Shown: one piece after another, positions 1-7,481 of the stretch
How the letters are laid out: the number at the start of each line of letters is the position of its first letter
Numbering within the stretch: position 1 is the first letter of the stretch
Origin: an uncultured Clostridia bacterium
GTDB lineage: Bacteria; Bacillota; Clostridia; Christensenellales; UBA1242
Length of the DNA stretch: 64,000 nt
Reading direction: 5' to 3'
Assembly: GCA_934793215.1 (NCBI GenBank)
Contig: CAKVOP010000002.1
Span: forward strand, 186,001 to 250,000
The notes under the pieces: generated by a model
The model's database searches: none
What the model saw: only the letters and a program-made list of their open reading frames with translations
What the model was told of the DNA's origin: nothing
Program-made: the position numbers and the translations under genes

Positions 1-239
1 CAAACATGACTAGCGTTATGAAGGAAGCCTGCGAAAGTGGCTTTTGGCCAATTTATAATTACAATCCAACCACAAAAGAAATTAAAATATTAAGTGATTT
101 TAACAATGAAAAATATTATGAATTTTTAAATAAAGAAAGAAGATTTAAATCTGGCGATAGTGCCCTAATTGAAAGACAAATAAATGACTCAAAAGAATTT
201 ATTTCGTATTTAAAAGATAAACAAAAAAATGGCAAATAA
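1..239 (+). CDS. nifJ: Pyruvate:ferredoxin (flavodoxin) oxidoreductase, C-terminal end (partial)
   Basis: Only the last 79 codons are in the window; the reading frame is open to the left edge (first full codon at base 3), so the methionine at 6 is internal. The residues EACESGFWPIYNYNP, followed by a Y-x-x-F-L ... E-x-R-F stretch, match the extreme C-terminus of pyruvate:ferredoxin oxidoreductase, where a conserved SG(Y/F)WP(L/I)Y motif precedes a helical tail. The enzyme decarboxylates pyruvate to acetyl-CoA with reduction of ferredoxin in the cytoplasm of anaerobes. The stop codon sits inside a terminator hairpin. Another 2-oxoacid:ferredoxin oxidoreductase is possible but less likely from the motif. 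Confidence 0.8.
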   Translation, partial: NMTSVMKEACESGFWPIYNYNPTTKEIKILSDFNNEKYYEFLNKERRFKSGDSALIERQINDSKEFISYLKDKQKNGK

Positions 240-253
240 ATTGCCATTTTTTT
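224..253 (+). terminator. Intrinsic terminator overlapping the nifJ stop codon
   Basis: Twelve-base arms (224-235 and 241-252, core ATGGCAA/TTGCCAT) with a 5-base loop and a T-run. The stop codon is in the loop region, so the transcript ends almost at the end of the gene. Confidence 0.8.
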
Positions 254-352
254 AATCTTTTAAGATTTATTTTTTCTTTTTTAATGATTTTTGATGATAA
301 ATTTTATATTTAAATTATCTTTAATTTTTCTTTATTTTTATGTTTTCTGTTT

Positions 353-1258
353 CTACAATCCGTGTTCTTTGAGATTTTTTTCAAGTAAAGATTTAACCTT
401 AAAAGGTTGCCTTATTATGCCCTCGCCATGAGAGCAATCTGGCAAAATGAGAATTTGTTTATTAAAAGAAGGTAAGGCTTCTTGCAAAGAATAAGCCATT
501 TCAACGGGCACAATGTCATCTTTTTCATCATGCATGATTATAACTGGAATAGAAGAAATCTTTAAATTTTGGGCTATTTCATTATCTTTAAAATTTATTT
601 CTTTAGTCCTTTTTAAGAATTTAAAAAATGCATTCCTGGGTGGCTTGATTTTGCTTTTACTTATTATAAATGAAAGTTCTCGCCTTATGCTATCGTAGGC
701 ACTTTCACAAAAAATTATTTTCACATTTCGGGGAAACTTGTCAAGTGCAGTTAAGCATGCATCTGCACCTATTCCAATTCCATAAAGTACTATCTTATAA
801 TTGGGATTTAAGGCACAAACATGATCTATCCACGCAAGCAAGTCTTCTCCTTCTTCAGTTCCAAAACGACACTCTCCACCACTTGCTCCATGAGCACGCA
901 AATCTATCGCCAAAACATCATAATCCTGATATCGAAAGTAATCACTCACCATCCACATTTGTCTATAATCAGCCCCGAAAGAATGCAATAGGATTGCAAG
1001 TTTGTCTTTGGCATTGTTTTTATATCTTCCTTTTAAAACAACGCCCCTTGACAAGCATTTTATTTCTGCAAACCCCTCAAAACTAGAATTATCAAACTCT
1101 TTATTTTCAACTAAAAATCTTTTGTTTTGTGCTTTTAAAAATTTACCCTTTTTCGAAAAGTATTTGCGATAAAATAAATTGAAAAATATAAGATAACCGC
1201 AAAAAGCAAATGGGATAATTAAAAGAAAAACTAATAAAATGATTAGAAAAATCCTCAT
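353..1258 (-). CDS. Membrane-anchored alpha/beta-hydrolase-fold protein lacking the nucleophile serine
   Basis: 301 residues. A hydrophobic N-terminal segment (about 3-28) is followed by a serine-aminopeptidase/S33-like alpha/beta-hydrolase domain: LLHSFGADYRQMW (oxyanion region), IDLRAHGASGG, an elbow at 159-164, an acidic site at D247/D248 and the histidine in DCSHGEG (H277). The elbow reads Y-G-I-G-I-G, whereas the family has GxSxG, so the nucleophile position (residue 162, codon GGA at 773-775) is glycine. The Asp and His are kept. It may be a non-catalytic binding protein or use another mechanism. The ATG overlaps the TGA of the upstream gene by four bases, so translation is probably coupled. 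Confidence 0.7.
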   Translation of the reverse strand: MRIFLIILLVFLLIIPFAFCGYLIFFNLFYRKYFSKKGKFLKAQNKRFLVENKEFDNSSFEGFAEIKCLSRGVVLKGRYKNNAKDKLAILLHSFGADYRQMWMVSDYFRYQDYDVLAIDLRAHGASGGECRFGTEEGEDLLAWIDHVCALNPNYKIVLYGIGIGADACLTALDKFPRNVKIIFCESAYDSIRRELSFIISKSKIKPPRNAFFKFLKRTKEINFKDNEIAQNLKISSIPVIIMHDEKDDIVPVEMAYSLQEALPSFNKQILILPDCSHGEGIIRQPFKVKSLLEKNLKEHGL

Positions 1259-2160
1259 TCAACGACCACTGCTTTTACGCTATCACCCGATTTTGCATCT
1301 TGGTAAGAAAGCCAATAACCAAATCCTTTTGGGTTGGATTCATCAAGCGGAAACCAAACTGGATATCCTGAAAGTTCTTTTGGTGCAATCTCTTGGTACA
1401 CTCCAGGCACACCATAACAAATGTATTTTATTTCGTCATCATCGCGGATAATCCCAACCACATAATATTCACCTTTATCAAGTTTTACTTTTGTCCATTT
1501 TGATTGGCTTATTAAAGATTCAAGATAACTTTCTTCTTCTCCATCTGCAAAGATTTTATCAAGATGTTCTTTCATTTCATGATAAAAATCTTTGTCGACT
1601 TCATCATCGTTTTGTTTTGGAGAATTTTCATCTTTATGGTTCTCTTCGTAATAAAGTTTATACTTGCATGATTCGCAATCTTGTCCACAAGAGGAAGCAC
1701 AAGCCATCGATTTATCTATTTCACTATTGATTTCTTCCTTCAAATCATCATCATATTCAATTTCTTTTTCATCTAAAATTTTTTCCACTTCTTCCACATT
1801 TCTTGCATCTGGCAAACTTGCAAAAGCTTCGTCTAATTTATCTTTAATTGCTGTTGACGAATATAAAATCGGTTTTGCCTCACCTCCCACAAAATTCAAC
1901 ATACAACAAGAAAAATCAAGGGGCAATTCTTTCATGTCCAGATTTAAACTGTACACCATGCCTCCAAGATATATCATTCCCGCTTTCGTCACTTTGTGAT
2001 CGTGATATACCCCAAGTGTTACAATCCCTTTTGGCTGTTCATCAAAATTGTACAATCTTAACTTCCCGCTTGTGGTGTTACCATTACATTCAAGTGCCAA
2101 AAGGGCCTTTTTATCATCACCATGAAGTGAATTTAAAATAACATTTTTCTTATATACCAT
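1255..2160 (-). CDS. Conserved hypothetical protein with an acidic, Cys-containing linker
   Basis: 301 residues from the chosen ATG at 2160, which has AGAGG six bases upstream; an in-frame start at 2199 would add 13 residues but has no such site. The N-terminal half is beta-rich, with YKKNVILNSLHGDDKKALL and repeated VTLGVYHDHK/MIYLGGMVYSL stretches, suggesting a small barrel-like domain. The centre is strongly acidic and contains a cysteine cluster (CASSCGQDCESCKYK) that could bind metal or form disulfides. The C-terminal part (YYVVGIIRDDDEIKYICYG ... YPVWFPLD ... GFGYWLSYQD) looks like a second folded domain. I do not recognise a function. It is translationally coupled to the hydrolase-like gene downstream. 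Confidence 0.6.
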   Translation of the reverse strand: MVYKKNVILNSLHGDDKKALLALECNGNTTSGKLRLYNFDEQPKGIVTLGVYHDHKVTKAGMIYLGGMVYSLNLDMKELPLDFSCCMLNFVGGEAKPILYSSTAIKDKLDEAFASLPDARNVEEVEKILDEKEIEYDDDLKEEINSEIDKSMACASSCGQDCESCKYKLYYEENHKDENSPKQNDDEVDKDFYHEMKEHLDKIFADGEEESYLESLISQSKWTKVKLDKGEYYVVGIIRDDDEIKYICYGVPGVYQEIAPKELSGYPVWFPLDESNPKGFGYWLSYQDAKSGDSVKAVVVE

Positions 2161-2284
2161 AATTATCCTCTTAATATTATTATACTTTGAGGTCTTCAAA
2201 TATGAATTTAGAAATCTGTCATTTCTTCAAGAGATTTGTCACATATTGTCAATTCTTCAAGTTGAAAAAAACAACAGTTTACAC

Positions 2285-2331
2285 AAAAAATACTTGTTCA
2301 CTTCGATTTAAATTTATGAACAAGCATTTTT
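2285..2331 (-). terminator. Intrinsic terminator downstream of transketolase
   Basis: Ten-base arms (2291-2300 and 2317-2326, TGCTTGTTCA/TGAACAAGTA on the minus strand, one wobble) flanked by A and T runs. It works on paper in both directions but serves tkt. The remaining bases between 2161 and 2352 hold nothing else I can support. Confidence 0.7.
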
Positions 2332-2352
2332 ATATAAATTAACTGTTAATAG

Positions 2353-4311
2353 TTATTTCCCAAGTCTTTTAGTGATTTTCTTAATGATTTCCTTTGCACT
2401 AAAACCTGCTTTTGTATAAACTTCTTCGCCTTTACCGCTTCCTTGATAACTTTCGACACCAATCATAAGCCCGTCATCACCTATATACTTATACCAAGAT
2501 GAGTCATTTGAAGCCTCAATAGCAACTCTTAAAGCTCTACCTTTTTGTATAACTCTTGTTTTATAAGCCTGCGATTGTTTGTCAAAAATCTCCATACAAG
2601 GCATTGAGACAACAGAAACTGAATATTTTTTGCCAAGTTCTTCATAAACTTCAAGTGCAAGTCCTACTTCCCTTCCACTAGCAAAAATAACAACATCTGG
2701 ATCTTGTGCAGTCTTTACGACATATCCACCATTAAGCGCACCAGTGAAACTGCTTTCTACGACTGGCATTGCCTCTTTTGAAAGCACCATTGCGAGTGGT
2801 TCTTTTTCGGTCAGGGCAACCTTATACCCTGCTAAAAGTTCAGTTCCATCGCAAGGACGAAAAACATCAAGCCCAATAATTCCACGAAGCTGACCAATTT
2901 GCTCTATTGGCTGGTGTGTTACTCCGTCCTCTCCAATCGAAATAGAATCATGCGAAAAGAGATAAAGAACATTTGTTCCCATTATAGCAGACATTCTTAA
3001 TGCGGGAATCATGTATCCAGAAAATGCTAACATTGTGCTACAAAATGGTATGAAATCCTCGTACAAACTTATTCCATTGCAGATACCCGCCATTGCATGT
3101 TCTCTAACGCCAAAATGAATATTTCTACCTCGACGATTAGCACTGCTATAATTGCCACCATTTTCAATATATGCCTTTGTTGAATGCATCACATCTGCAG
3201 TGCCTCCAACAATTTGACCAAGTTTTTGAGCAATTTCATTAAGGATAATTTCATTAATTTCGCGTCCGCTCATACCTTCCCACTTATATGCAGATTTGAG
3301 CACTTTTTCTATATCAAATTTTTTCCTATCAAAAAAGATTTCAAATTGTCTATAAAGTTCAGGATTTGAGTTCGCATAAACTGCCAATTCTTGATTCCAT
3401 GTTTCATGTGCTAGTTTACCTTTTCTTGCACTTGCCATGCAATAATCTCTAACATCGATTGGAACATAAAAGTTCTCAAGCACTCCCAACTTTTGGTTAA
3501 ACTCTTTGAGCTCATTTTCTGTTAATATTCCGCTATGAGCCGAAGACGTTCCCTCTTTTGTAGTCCCAATCCCAATGGTGGTTTTAAAAATAATAATTGT
3601 TGGTCTAATTGATTTTTTAGCCCTTGAAATGGCACGAGAACAACTCGAAACAGAATTTCCCTTGTTACACTTTATTACATTCCAGCCCATCGCTTTAAAT
3701 TTTTTAGCGACATTTTCTTTGTTTGCGATAGAAAGAGCGCCATCCATAGTAACATCATTGGCATCATATAAAAGGATTAATTTGTTTAATGCAAGCGTAC
3801 CTGCAAGTGAGCAGGCTTCTTGTGCCACCCCTTCCATAAGACAGCCATCTCCTGCCACACAATAAACATAATGGTTAATTATAGGGAAACCCACACTATT
3901 AAAGCGTTCTGCCATCATAGTTTCAGCAATCGCCATACCGACTGCATTTGCCACACCTTGCCCAAGGGCACCTGTTGTGGCTTCCACTCCATCAGTAACC
4001 TTTACTTCTGGGTGTCCAGGTGTCTTTGACCCAAGTTTACGGAGTGATTTGAGGTCTTGAAGAGATACATCGAAACCAAAAAGTGACAAAAGAGAATAAT
4101 AAACAGGACAAGCATGACCGGCAGACAAAACAATTCTATCTCTATTCATAAAGTCAGTGTCTGAAACATCAAAATTGTAGTGGTCTTTAAAAAGAGCAAG
4201 CATCATTGCACTCATACCCAAACTAGCCCCCAAATGTCCACTTTGGGCATTGGTCACCTGCTGTGCGGTCAAACTTTTAACATAATTTAAAGTTTTATTT
4301 GTTAAATTCAT
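2353..4311 (-). CDS. tkt: Transketolase
   Basis: 652 residues, full family length. Thiamine-diphosphate enzyme of the non-oxidative pentose phosphate pathway that moves two-carbon units between sugar phosphates. N-terminal domain: HLGASLGMSAMMLALF, DRIVLSAGHACP, PGHPE, TTGALGQGVANAVGMA and the cofactor/metal motif GDGCLMEG...NDVT. The pyrimidine-binding domain has GVREHAM with the catalytic Glu near 405. A C-terminal transketolase domain follows (VVIFASGREVGLALE). The start is supported by AAAGGAG upstream. It is the last gene of a minus-strand run and follows the kinase-like gene by one base. Confidence 0.95.
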   Translation of the reverse strand: MNLTNKTLNYVKSLTAQQVTNAQSGHLGASLGMSAMMLALFKDHYNFDVSDTDFMNRDRIVLSAGHACPVYYSLLSLFGFDVSLQDLKSLRKLGSKTPGHPEVKVTDGVEATTGALGQGVANAVGMAIAETMMAERFNSVGFPIINHYVYCVAGDGCLMEGVAQEACSLAGTLALNKLILLYDANDVTMDGALSIANKENVAKKFKAMGWNVIKCNKGNSVSSCSRAISRAKKSIRPTIIIFKTTIGIGTTKEGTSSAHSGILTENELKEFNQKLGVLENFYVPIDVRDYCMASARKGKLAHETWNQELAVYANSNPELYRQFEIFFDRKKFDIEKVLKSAYKWEGMSGREINEIILNEIAQKLGQIVGGTADVMHSTKAYIENGGNYSSANRRGRNIHFGVREHAMAGICNGISLYEDFIPFCSTMLAFSGYMIPALRMSAIMGTNVLYLFSHDSISIGEDGVTHQPIEQIGQLRGIIGLDVFRPCDGTELLAGYKVALTEKEPLAMVLSKEAMPVVESSFTGALNGGYVVKTAQDPDVVIFASGREVGLALEVYEELGKKYSVSVVSMPCMEIFDKQSQAYKTRVIQKGRALRVAIEASNDSSWYKYIGDDGLMIGVESYQGSGKGEEVYTKAGFSAKEIIKKITKRLGK

Positions 4312-4312
4312 T

Positions 4313-4777
4313 TTATTCTCCTTTCAACTGGGCAATTATGCCCGCCACTGCGTTCTTTTTGAGTTTGCTATCAAGAAATATAATTTTATCAGCTTTCTCG
4401 GTTAAAAATTGATGTCTAAACTTATAATCAATTTCATTTATTGCCCCTTCTGCAAAGTTAAGAGGCAAGAATAGGTAACAAACGCACGATTTTTCAAATA
4501 AATCGCAGTTATCCTTAAACAATTCAAAACTTATTGAAATAACGGCGTTTTGAAATTCGCTCATTGACGAAATAACCCCTCTCTCTCGTTTCTTAAGGTA
4601 TTCAATTCCGCATTTTTCAAGGACTTCTTTCGGGTTTATGAGGTCGTATGTCACCATTTCTTTTGCATCTGCGTTATACATGTCGAGTTTACCCGCAAGC
4701 GAGACAGCAACTCCCTTGCAAAACTTATCTGCTAGGGAGACAAGAACAATGTTTTCGACCTTGTTTAAATCTTTCAT
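4313..4777 (-). CDS. Hypothetical protein, possibly a degenerate shikimate-kinase-like fold
   Basis: 154 residues. The layout resembles shikimate kinase: an N-terminal strand (ENIVLVSLADKFCKGVAVSLAGKL) where the GxxGxGKS loop would be, a middle stretch NPKEVLEKCGIEYLKKRERGV resembling the IFxxxGExxFRxxE segment, and EKADKIIFLDSK near the end. The P-loop glycines, lysine and serine are absent, so ATP binding in the usual way is unlikely. The family link is a visual guess. There is no Shine-Dalgarno site; the gene begins 12 bases after the stop of the upstream gene and ends one base before tkt, so it is probably read by translational coupling. Confidence 0.5.
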   Translation of the reverse strand: MKDLNKVENIVLVSLADKFCKGVAVSLAGKLDMYNADAKEMVTYDLINPKEVLEKCGIEYLKKRERGVISSMSEFQNAVISISFELFKDNCDLFEKSCVCYLFLPLNFAEGAINEIDYKFRHQFLTEKADKIIFLDSKLKKNAVAGIIAQLKGE

Positions 4778-4789
4778 AAGTTTAGTTTA

Positions 4790-5914
4790 TCATATTTTGC
4801 TATTTTCTACAATCATATTGGCGTCTTTTCTTAAAGGTTTTCTTTGAAAATTTATTCCCCAGACAAAACATACAGCTAAAATTGTCAAACTTGCCATTAA
4901 GGGTAAATCCTTATTTAATACAGGTTGGCTTCTCATAATAATTTGATTATTTTCAACAGAAAGTGCAAAACAACCCAATTTTTTAGTTGAATAAATGGTG
5001 CAATTTTGTGCGTATAGCCTATTTAAGATTTCAACATTTGGTAACCCACTATTATTTTCTCCTACTGATAGTATTGCAAAACTTGCATTTACTTTTGACA
5101 GGAAATCCTCGCTTGATGAAGTTTTAGAACCATGGTGCGAAATCTTTAAAACATCACTTTTAAGATTTTCGCCATACTCTCTTATAAGTGTATCTTCTAT
5201 ATTTGATGTGGCATCTCCAGTCAACAAAAATTTCTTTCCTTTTGCTGTAAGCATTATCACCGCACTGTAATCATTAGAAGCAGTATAATTGTCATTTTCA
5301 GGTGATAAAAATTCAAGGCTATAACCACTTCCACTTATAGTGATACCTTTTTCATTGAATTTGCAATGCACATTGTTTTCATGCAATGAAATGGTAAAAT
5401 TGTTAAAATCTTCGGTGTTAAATATTTGATAAGAGTTATCAGCCAGTCCCATTTCTTGCTCGTAAGGTGAAAACACTTTTGGACGGAAAACTAGTCCAAC
5501 ATCAAAATTGTTTAATATTTTATCAGCACTTCCTATATGGTCAGCATCTTGATGTGTCAACACAAAATAATCTATTCTAGAAAGTTTTTCTTTCTTAAAA
5601 AATTCATTTATATATCCTTTAACAATTGCATAATTTTCACTCTCACCACTATCGACAAGCAATACTTTTCTGTCAGGCAGTTTTATTAAAAAACAATCTC
5701 CTTGACCAACATTTATAACATGAAACTGAAAATCATAATTATTAAACGCGTCAACATATCCATTGTTGTGAAAGTACAAAAATCCGTTACCAAGCATAAA
5801 TGCAACAAAAAAAAGAGAAACGAAAAAGATAGACAAACTTACTTTAAATAGAATTTGTCGCATCTTTGCGTTTTCCTCTTCTGTTTTTATTCTTTTAATT
5901 GACTTCGCTTTCAT
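4790..5914 (-). CDS. ComEC-type metallo-beta-lactamase-fold protein, membrane anchored
   Basis: 374 residues. One hydrophobic segment near 25-48, then a metallo-beta-lactamase domain: FHVINVGQGDCFLIKLP, LLVDSGE, the metal motif LTHQDADHIGS (H-x-D-x-D-H, as in the ComEC/Rec2 subfamily), LLTGDAT and ISHHGSKTSSSEDFL. A second hydrophobic segment lies near 343-360. It matches the hydrolase domain of ComEC without the long multi-span competence channel, so a surface nuclease-like or phosphodiesterase role is inferred and competence is not implied. The ATG directly abuts the TAA of the patatin gene (TAAATG), with no ribosome site of its own. Confidence 0.75.
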   Translation of the reverse strand: MKAKSIKRIKTEEENAKMRQILFKVSLSIFFVSLFFVAFMLGNGFLYFHNNGYVDAFNNYDFQFHVINVGQGDCFLIKLPDRKVLLVDSGESENYAIVKGYINEFFKKEKLSRIDYFVLTHQDADHIGSADKILNNFDVGLVFRPKVFSPYEQEMGLADNSYQIFNTEDFNNFTISLHENNVHCKFNEKGITISGSGYSLEFLSPENDNYTASNDYSAVIMLTAKGKKFLLTGDATSNIEDTLIREYGENLKSDVLKISHHGSKTSSSEDFLSKVNASFAILSVGENNSGLPNVEILNRLYAQNCTIYSTKKLGCFALSVENNQIIMRSQPVLNKDLPLMASLTILAVCFVWGINFQRKPLRKDANMIVENSKI

Positions 5915-6739
5915 TTAATCAATGTATTGAATATCATAATTTTCAAGTTTTTTTCGTTTTGTCTTTCTTTTGAAGAGCTCCATAATTTTGGGCATCATAT
6001 CAATGGTTGTTTTGTATCCCTCTTCAATCATGTCGTCCATACCTTCAGTTTTTGTAGATTTAAAACGCTTTGTTTCAGGACCAATCACCACATCAGCTGT
6101 TACATATCCCCTAACAGCATTGCTTTTCATAAGAATACGTATTGAACAAGACAACACATCTAAAAGTTTTGTGCTTTCTGTTCCATAGGTTCGAGATTTA
6201 TTCACATCTATCGCAACTACATAATCACAACCATAGTGACGAGGAATATCAGCAGGAATTGTGTTTTGTAGCCCGCCGTCGCACAAAATTTTGTCATCAT
6301 ATACAACTGGTTGAAAAACAAGCGGAACAGCACAACTTCCCATGACCGCTTTAGCCAAATTCCCTTTTGAAAAACAAACCTCTTTTGTTGATTTAATATC
6401 GACAGCGATAACCGAAAGCGGTATTTTTAAATCTTCAATATTGATGTCTCCCAAATTTTTCGTGATAATTTCGCCAATGCCGTCAGGCTTTGATGGCGTA
6501 AAAGGAATTATATTTCTGCGTATGTCTTTTTCTTTTATCGTTTTGCAAATTTCATACATTTCTTTATAGGTATAACCAGCCGAATAAAAAGCCCCAACAA
6601 GGCTTCCTACACTTGTTCCTGCAACATAGTCAAATTTTATTCCAAATTCTTCAAAGGCTTTTATCGCTCCAAGATGAGTAAATCCTCTTGCTCCGCCTCC
6701 ACCAAATGCAATACCAATTTTAGGTTTTCTAAACAACAT
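5915..6739 (-). CDS. Patatin-like phospholipase (RssA/NTE family)
   Basis: 274 residues from the ATG at 6739, chosen because GGGAG lies just upstream; a GTG at 6751 in the same frame is less likely. Patatin hallmarks: the oxyanion hole IAFGGGGARGFTHLG, the nucleophile elbow GTSVGS with the catalytic Ser, and DGGLQNTIP carrying the Asp of the Ser-Asp dyad. Family members hydrolyse acyl esters of membrane lipids in the cytoplasm or at the inner face. It is the first gene of a compact run patatin, MBL protein, kinase-like protein, tkt. Confidence 0.88.
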   Translation of the reverse strand: MLFRKPKIGIAFGGGGARGFTHLGAIKAFEEFGIKFDYVAGTSVGSLVGAFYSAGYTYKEMYEICKTIKEKDIRRNIIPFTPSKPDGIGEIITKNLGDINIEDLKIPLSVIAVDIKSTKEVCFSKGNLAKAVMGSCAVPLVFQPVVYDDKILCDGGLQNTIPADIPRHYGCDYVVAIDVNKSRTYGTESTKLLDVLSCSIRILMKSNAVRGYVTADVVIGPETKRFKSTKTEGMDDMIEEGYKTTIDMMPKIMELFKRKTKRKKLENYDIQYID

Positions 6740-7055
6740 TTCTTCTCCCACTTTTATTATCTTCGCTAAAAAACTTTTTGTGCTAAAGGTTTTTTATTAA
6801 AATATTAGTAAATTTTGAACTTATTTCAAAATGAGTACCATCAAACTCACGAAATCGAAATTATACTCTTTCAGTTTGAATAAACATCAGTTGCTGGCCA
6901 TTTGTTCTGGCTTGTATGCCGACAACCTCTATAAATATAGTATAATTAAAATGGCTAAAAAAACAAAAAGTTTTGCGTGTTTTTTCACACATTCAAGTCA
7001 AAAAATTGTCAAAAATCCTTAAAACAGAAAAAAATAAATAAATTTTTAAAATTAC
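6740..7055. other. Intergenic region without a supported gene
   Basis: About 315 bases between the patatin start and the tRNA promoter. An ORF of 63 codons at 6831-7022 (plus) has no ribosome site and no recognisable content. I see no strong promoter for the patatin gene; a GATAAT about 20 bases before its start is the best weak candidate. Confidence 0.5.
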
Positions 7056-7084
7056 TTGATTTTTTAGACGATATTTGTTAGAAT
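7056..7084 (+). promoter_or_regulatory. Sigma-A promoter of tRNA-Glu
   Basis: TTGATT (7056-7061), 17-base spacer, TAGAAT (7079-7084); the tRNA begins 15 bases further on. Confidence 0.7.
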
Positions 7085-7099
7085 AGTCATGCTGATTAT

Positions 7100-7174
7100 G
7101 GCCTCTTGGTCAAGCGGTTAAGACGCCGCCCTCTCACGGCGGAATCAGGGGTTCGATTCCCCTAGAGGCTACCA
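7100..7174 (+). tRNA. tRNA-Glu (anticodon CUC), CCA encoded
   Basis: Cloverleaf read by eye: acceptor arms GGCCTCT (7100-7106) and AGAGGCT (7164-7170, including one G-U pair), anticodon stem CCGCC/GGCGG around the loop CTCTCAC (7131-7137), giving anticodon CTC, and a T-arm with GGTTCGATTCC. The discriminator A is followed by encoded CCA (7172-7174). It has its own promoter and terminator, so it is a single-gene unit. Confidence 0.93.
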
Positions 7175-7184
7175 TAACAGATTG

Positions 7185-7210
7185 AACGAAGGAATATCCT
7201 TCGTTTTTTA
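7185..7210 (+). terminator. Terminator of the tRNA-Glu gene
   Basis: Nine-base perfect stem AACGAAGGA/TCCTTCGTT with a 3-base loop, followed by a T-run. Confidence 0.85.
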
Positions 7211-7381
7211 TTTTTATATTTTTAGTAAATGAAATTTTGAGTTTAAGGATTTTTAAAGATCGCCAGAACTTACCAACCCCTAAAATGGGCTAAAGTTAAA
7301 ATTCGAGCAAAGAAAATAATTTTCTGTTTTTTAACAAATGACTAGATCTAAAATCATTATAAAATGGTTATTTTTCAAAAT

Positions 7382-7410
7382 CCTCAACTCTCGCTGAGCG
7401 AGAGTTGAGG
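7382..7410. repeat. 29-base near-perfect palindrome
   Basis: CCTCAACTCTCGCT, one central base, then AGCGAGAGTTGAGG: 14-base arms. It lies beyond the rpoC terminator. On the minus strand it is followed by an ATTTTTG stretch, so it could be a second, backup terminator for rpoBC; a protein-binding palindrome is the alternative. Bases 7211-7381 between the tRNA terminator and this element hold nothing I can support. Confidence 0.7.
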
Positions 7411-7431
7411 TGAATATATTTTCCATTCAAC

Positions 7432-7462
7432 AAAAAAAGAGCAAATATTCCTTGCTCTTTTT
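7432..7462 (-). terminator. Terminator of the rpoBC operon
   Basis: AAAGAGCAA (7436-7444) pairs with TTGCTCTTT (7452-7460); on the minus strand the hairpin ends in a run of seven T, about 20 bases after the rpoC stop. Confidence 0.85.
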
Positions 7463-7481
7463 CATTTTTAATAACAAGTTA

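Noticed and set aside
4790..5914. Complete ComEC competence channel
   Set aside because: Only the metallo-beta-lactamase domain and two hydrophobic segments are present; the multi-span DNA channel is missing.
6831..7022. 63-codon plus-strand ORF before tRNA-Glu
   Set aside because: No ribosome site, promoter of quality or recognisable sequence; it lies in a gap where chance ORFs of this size are expected.
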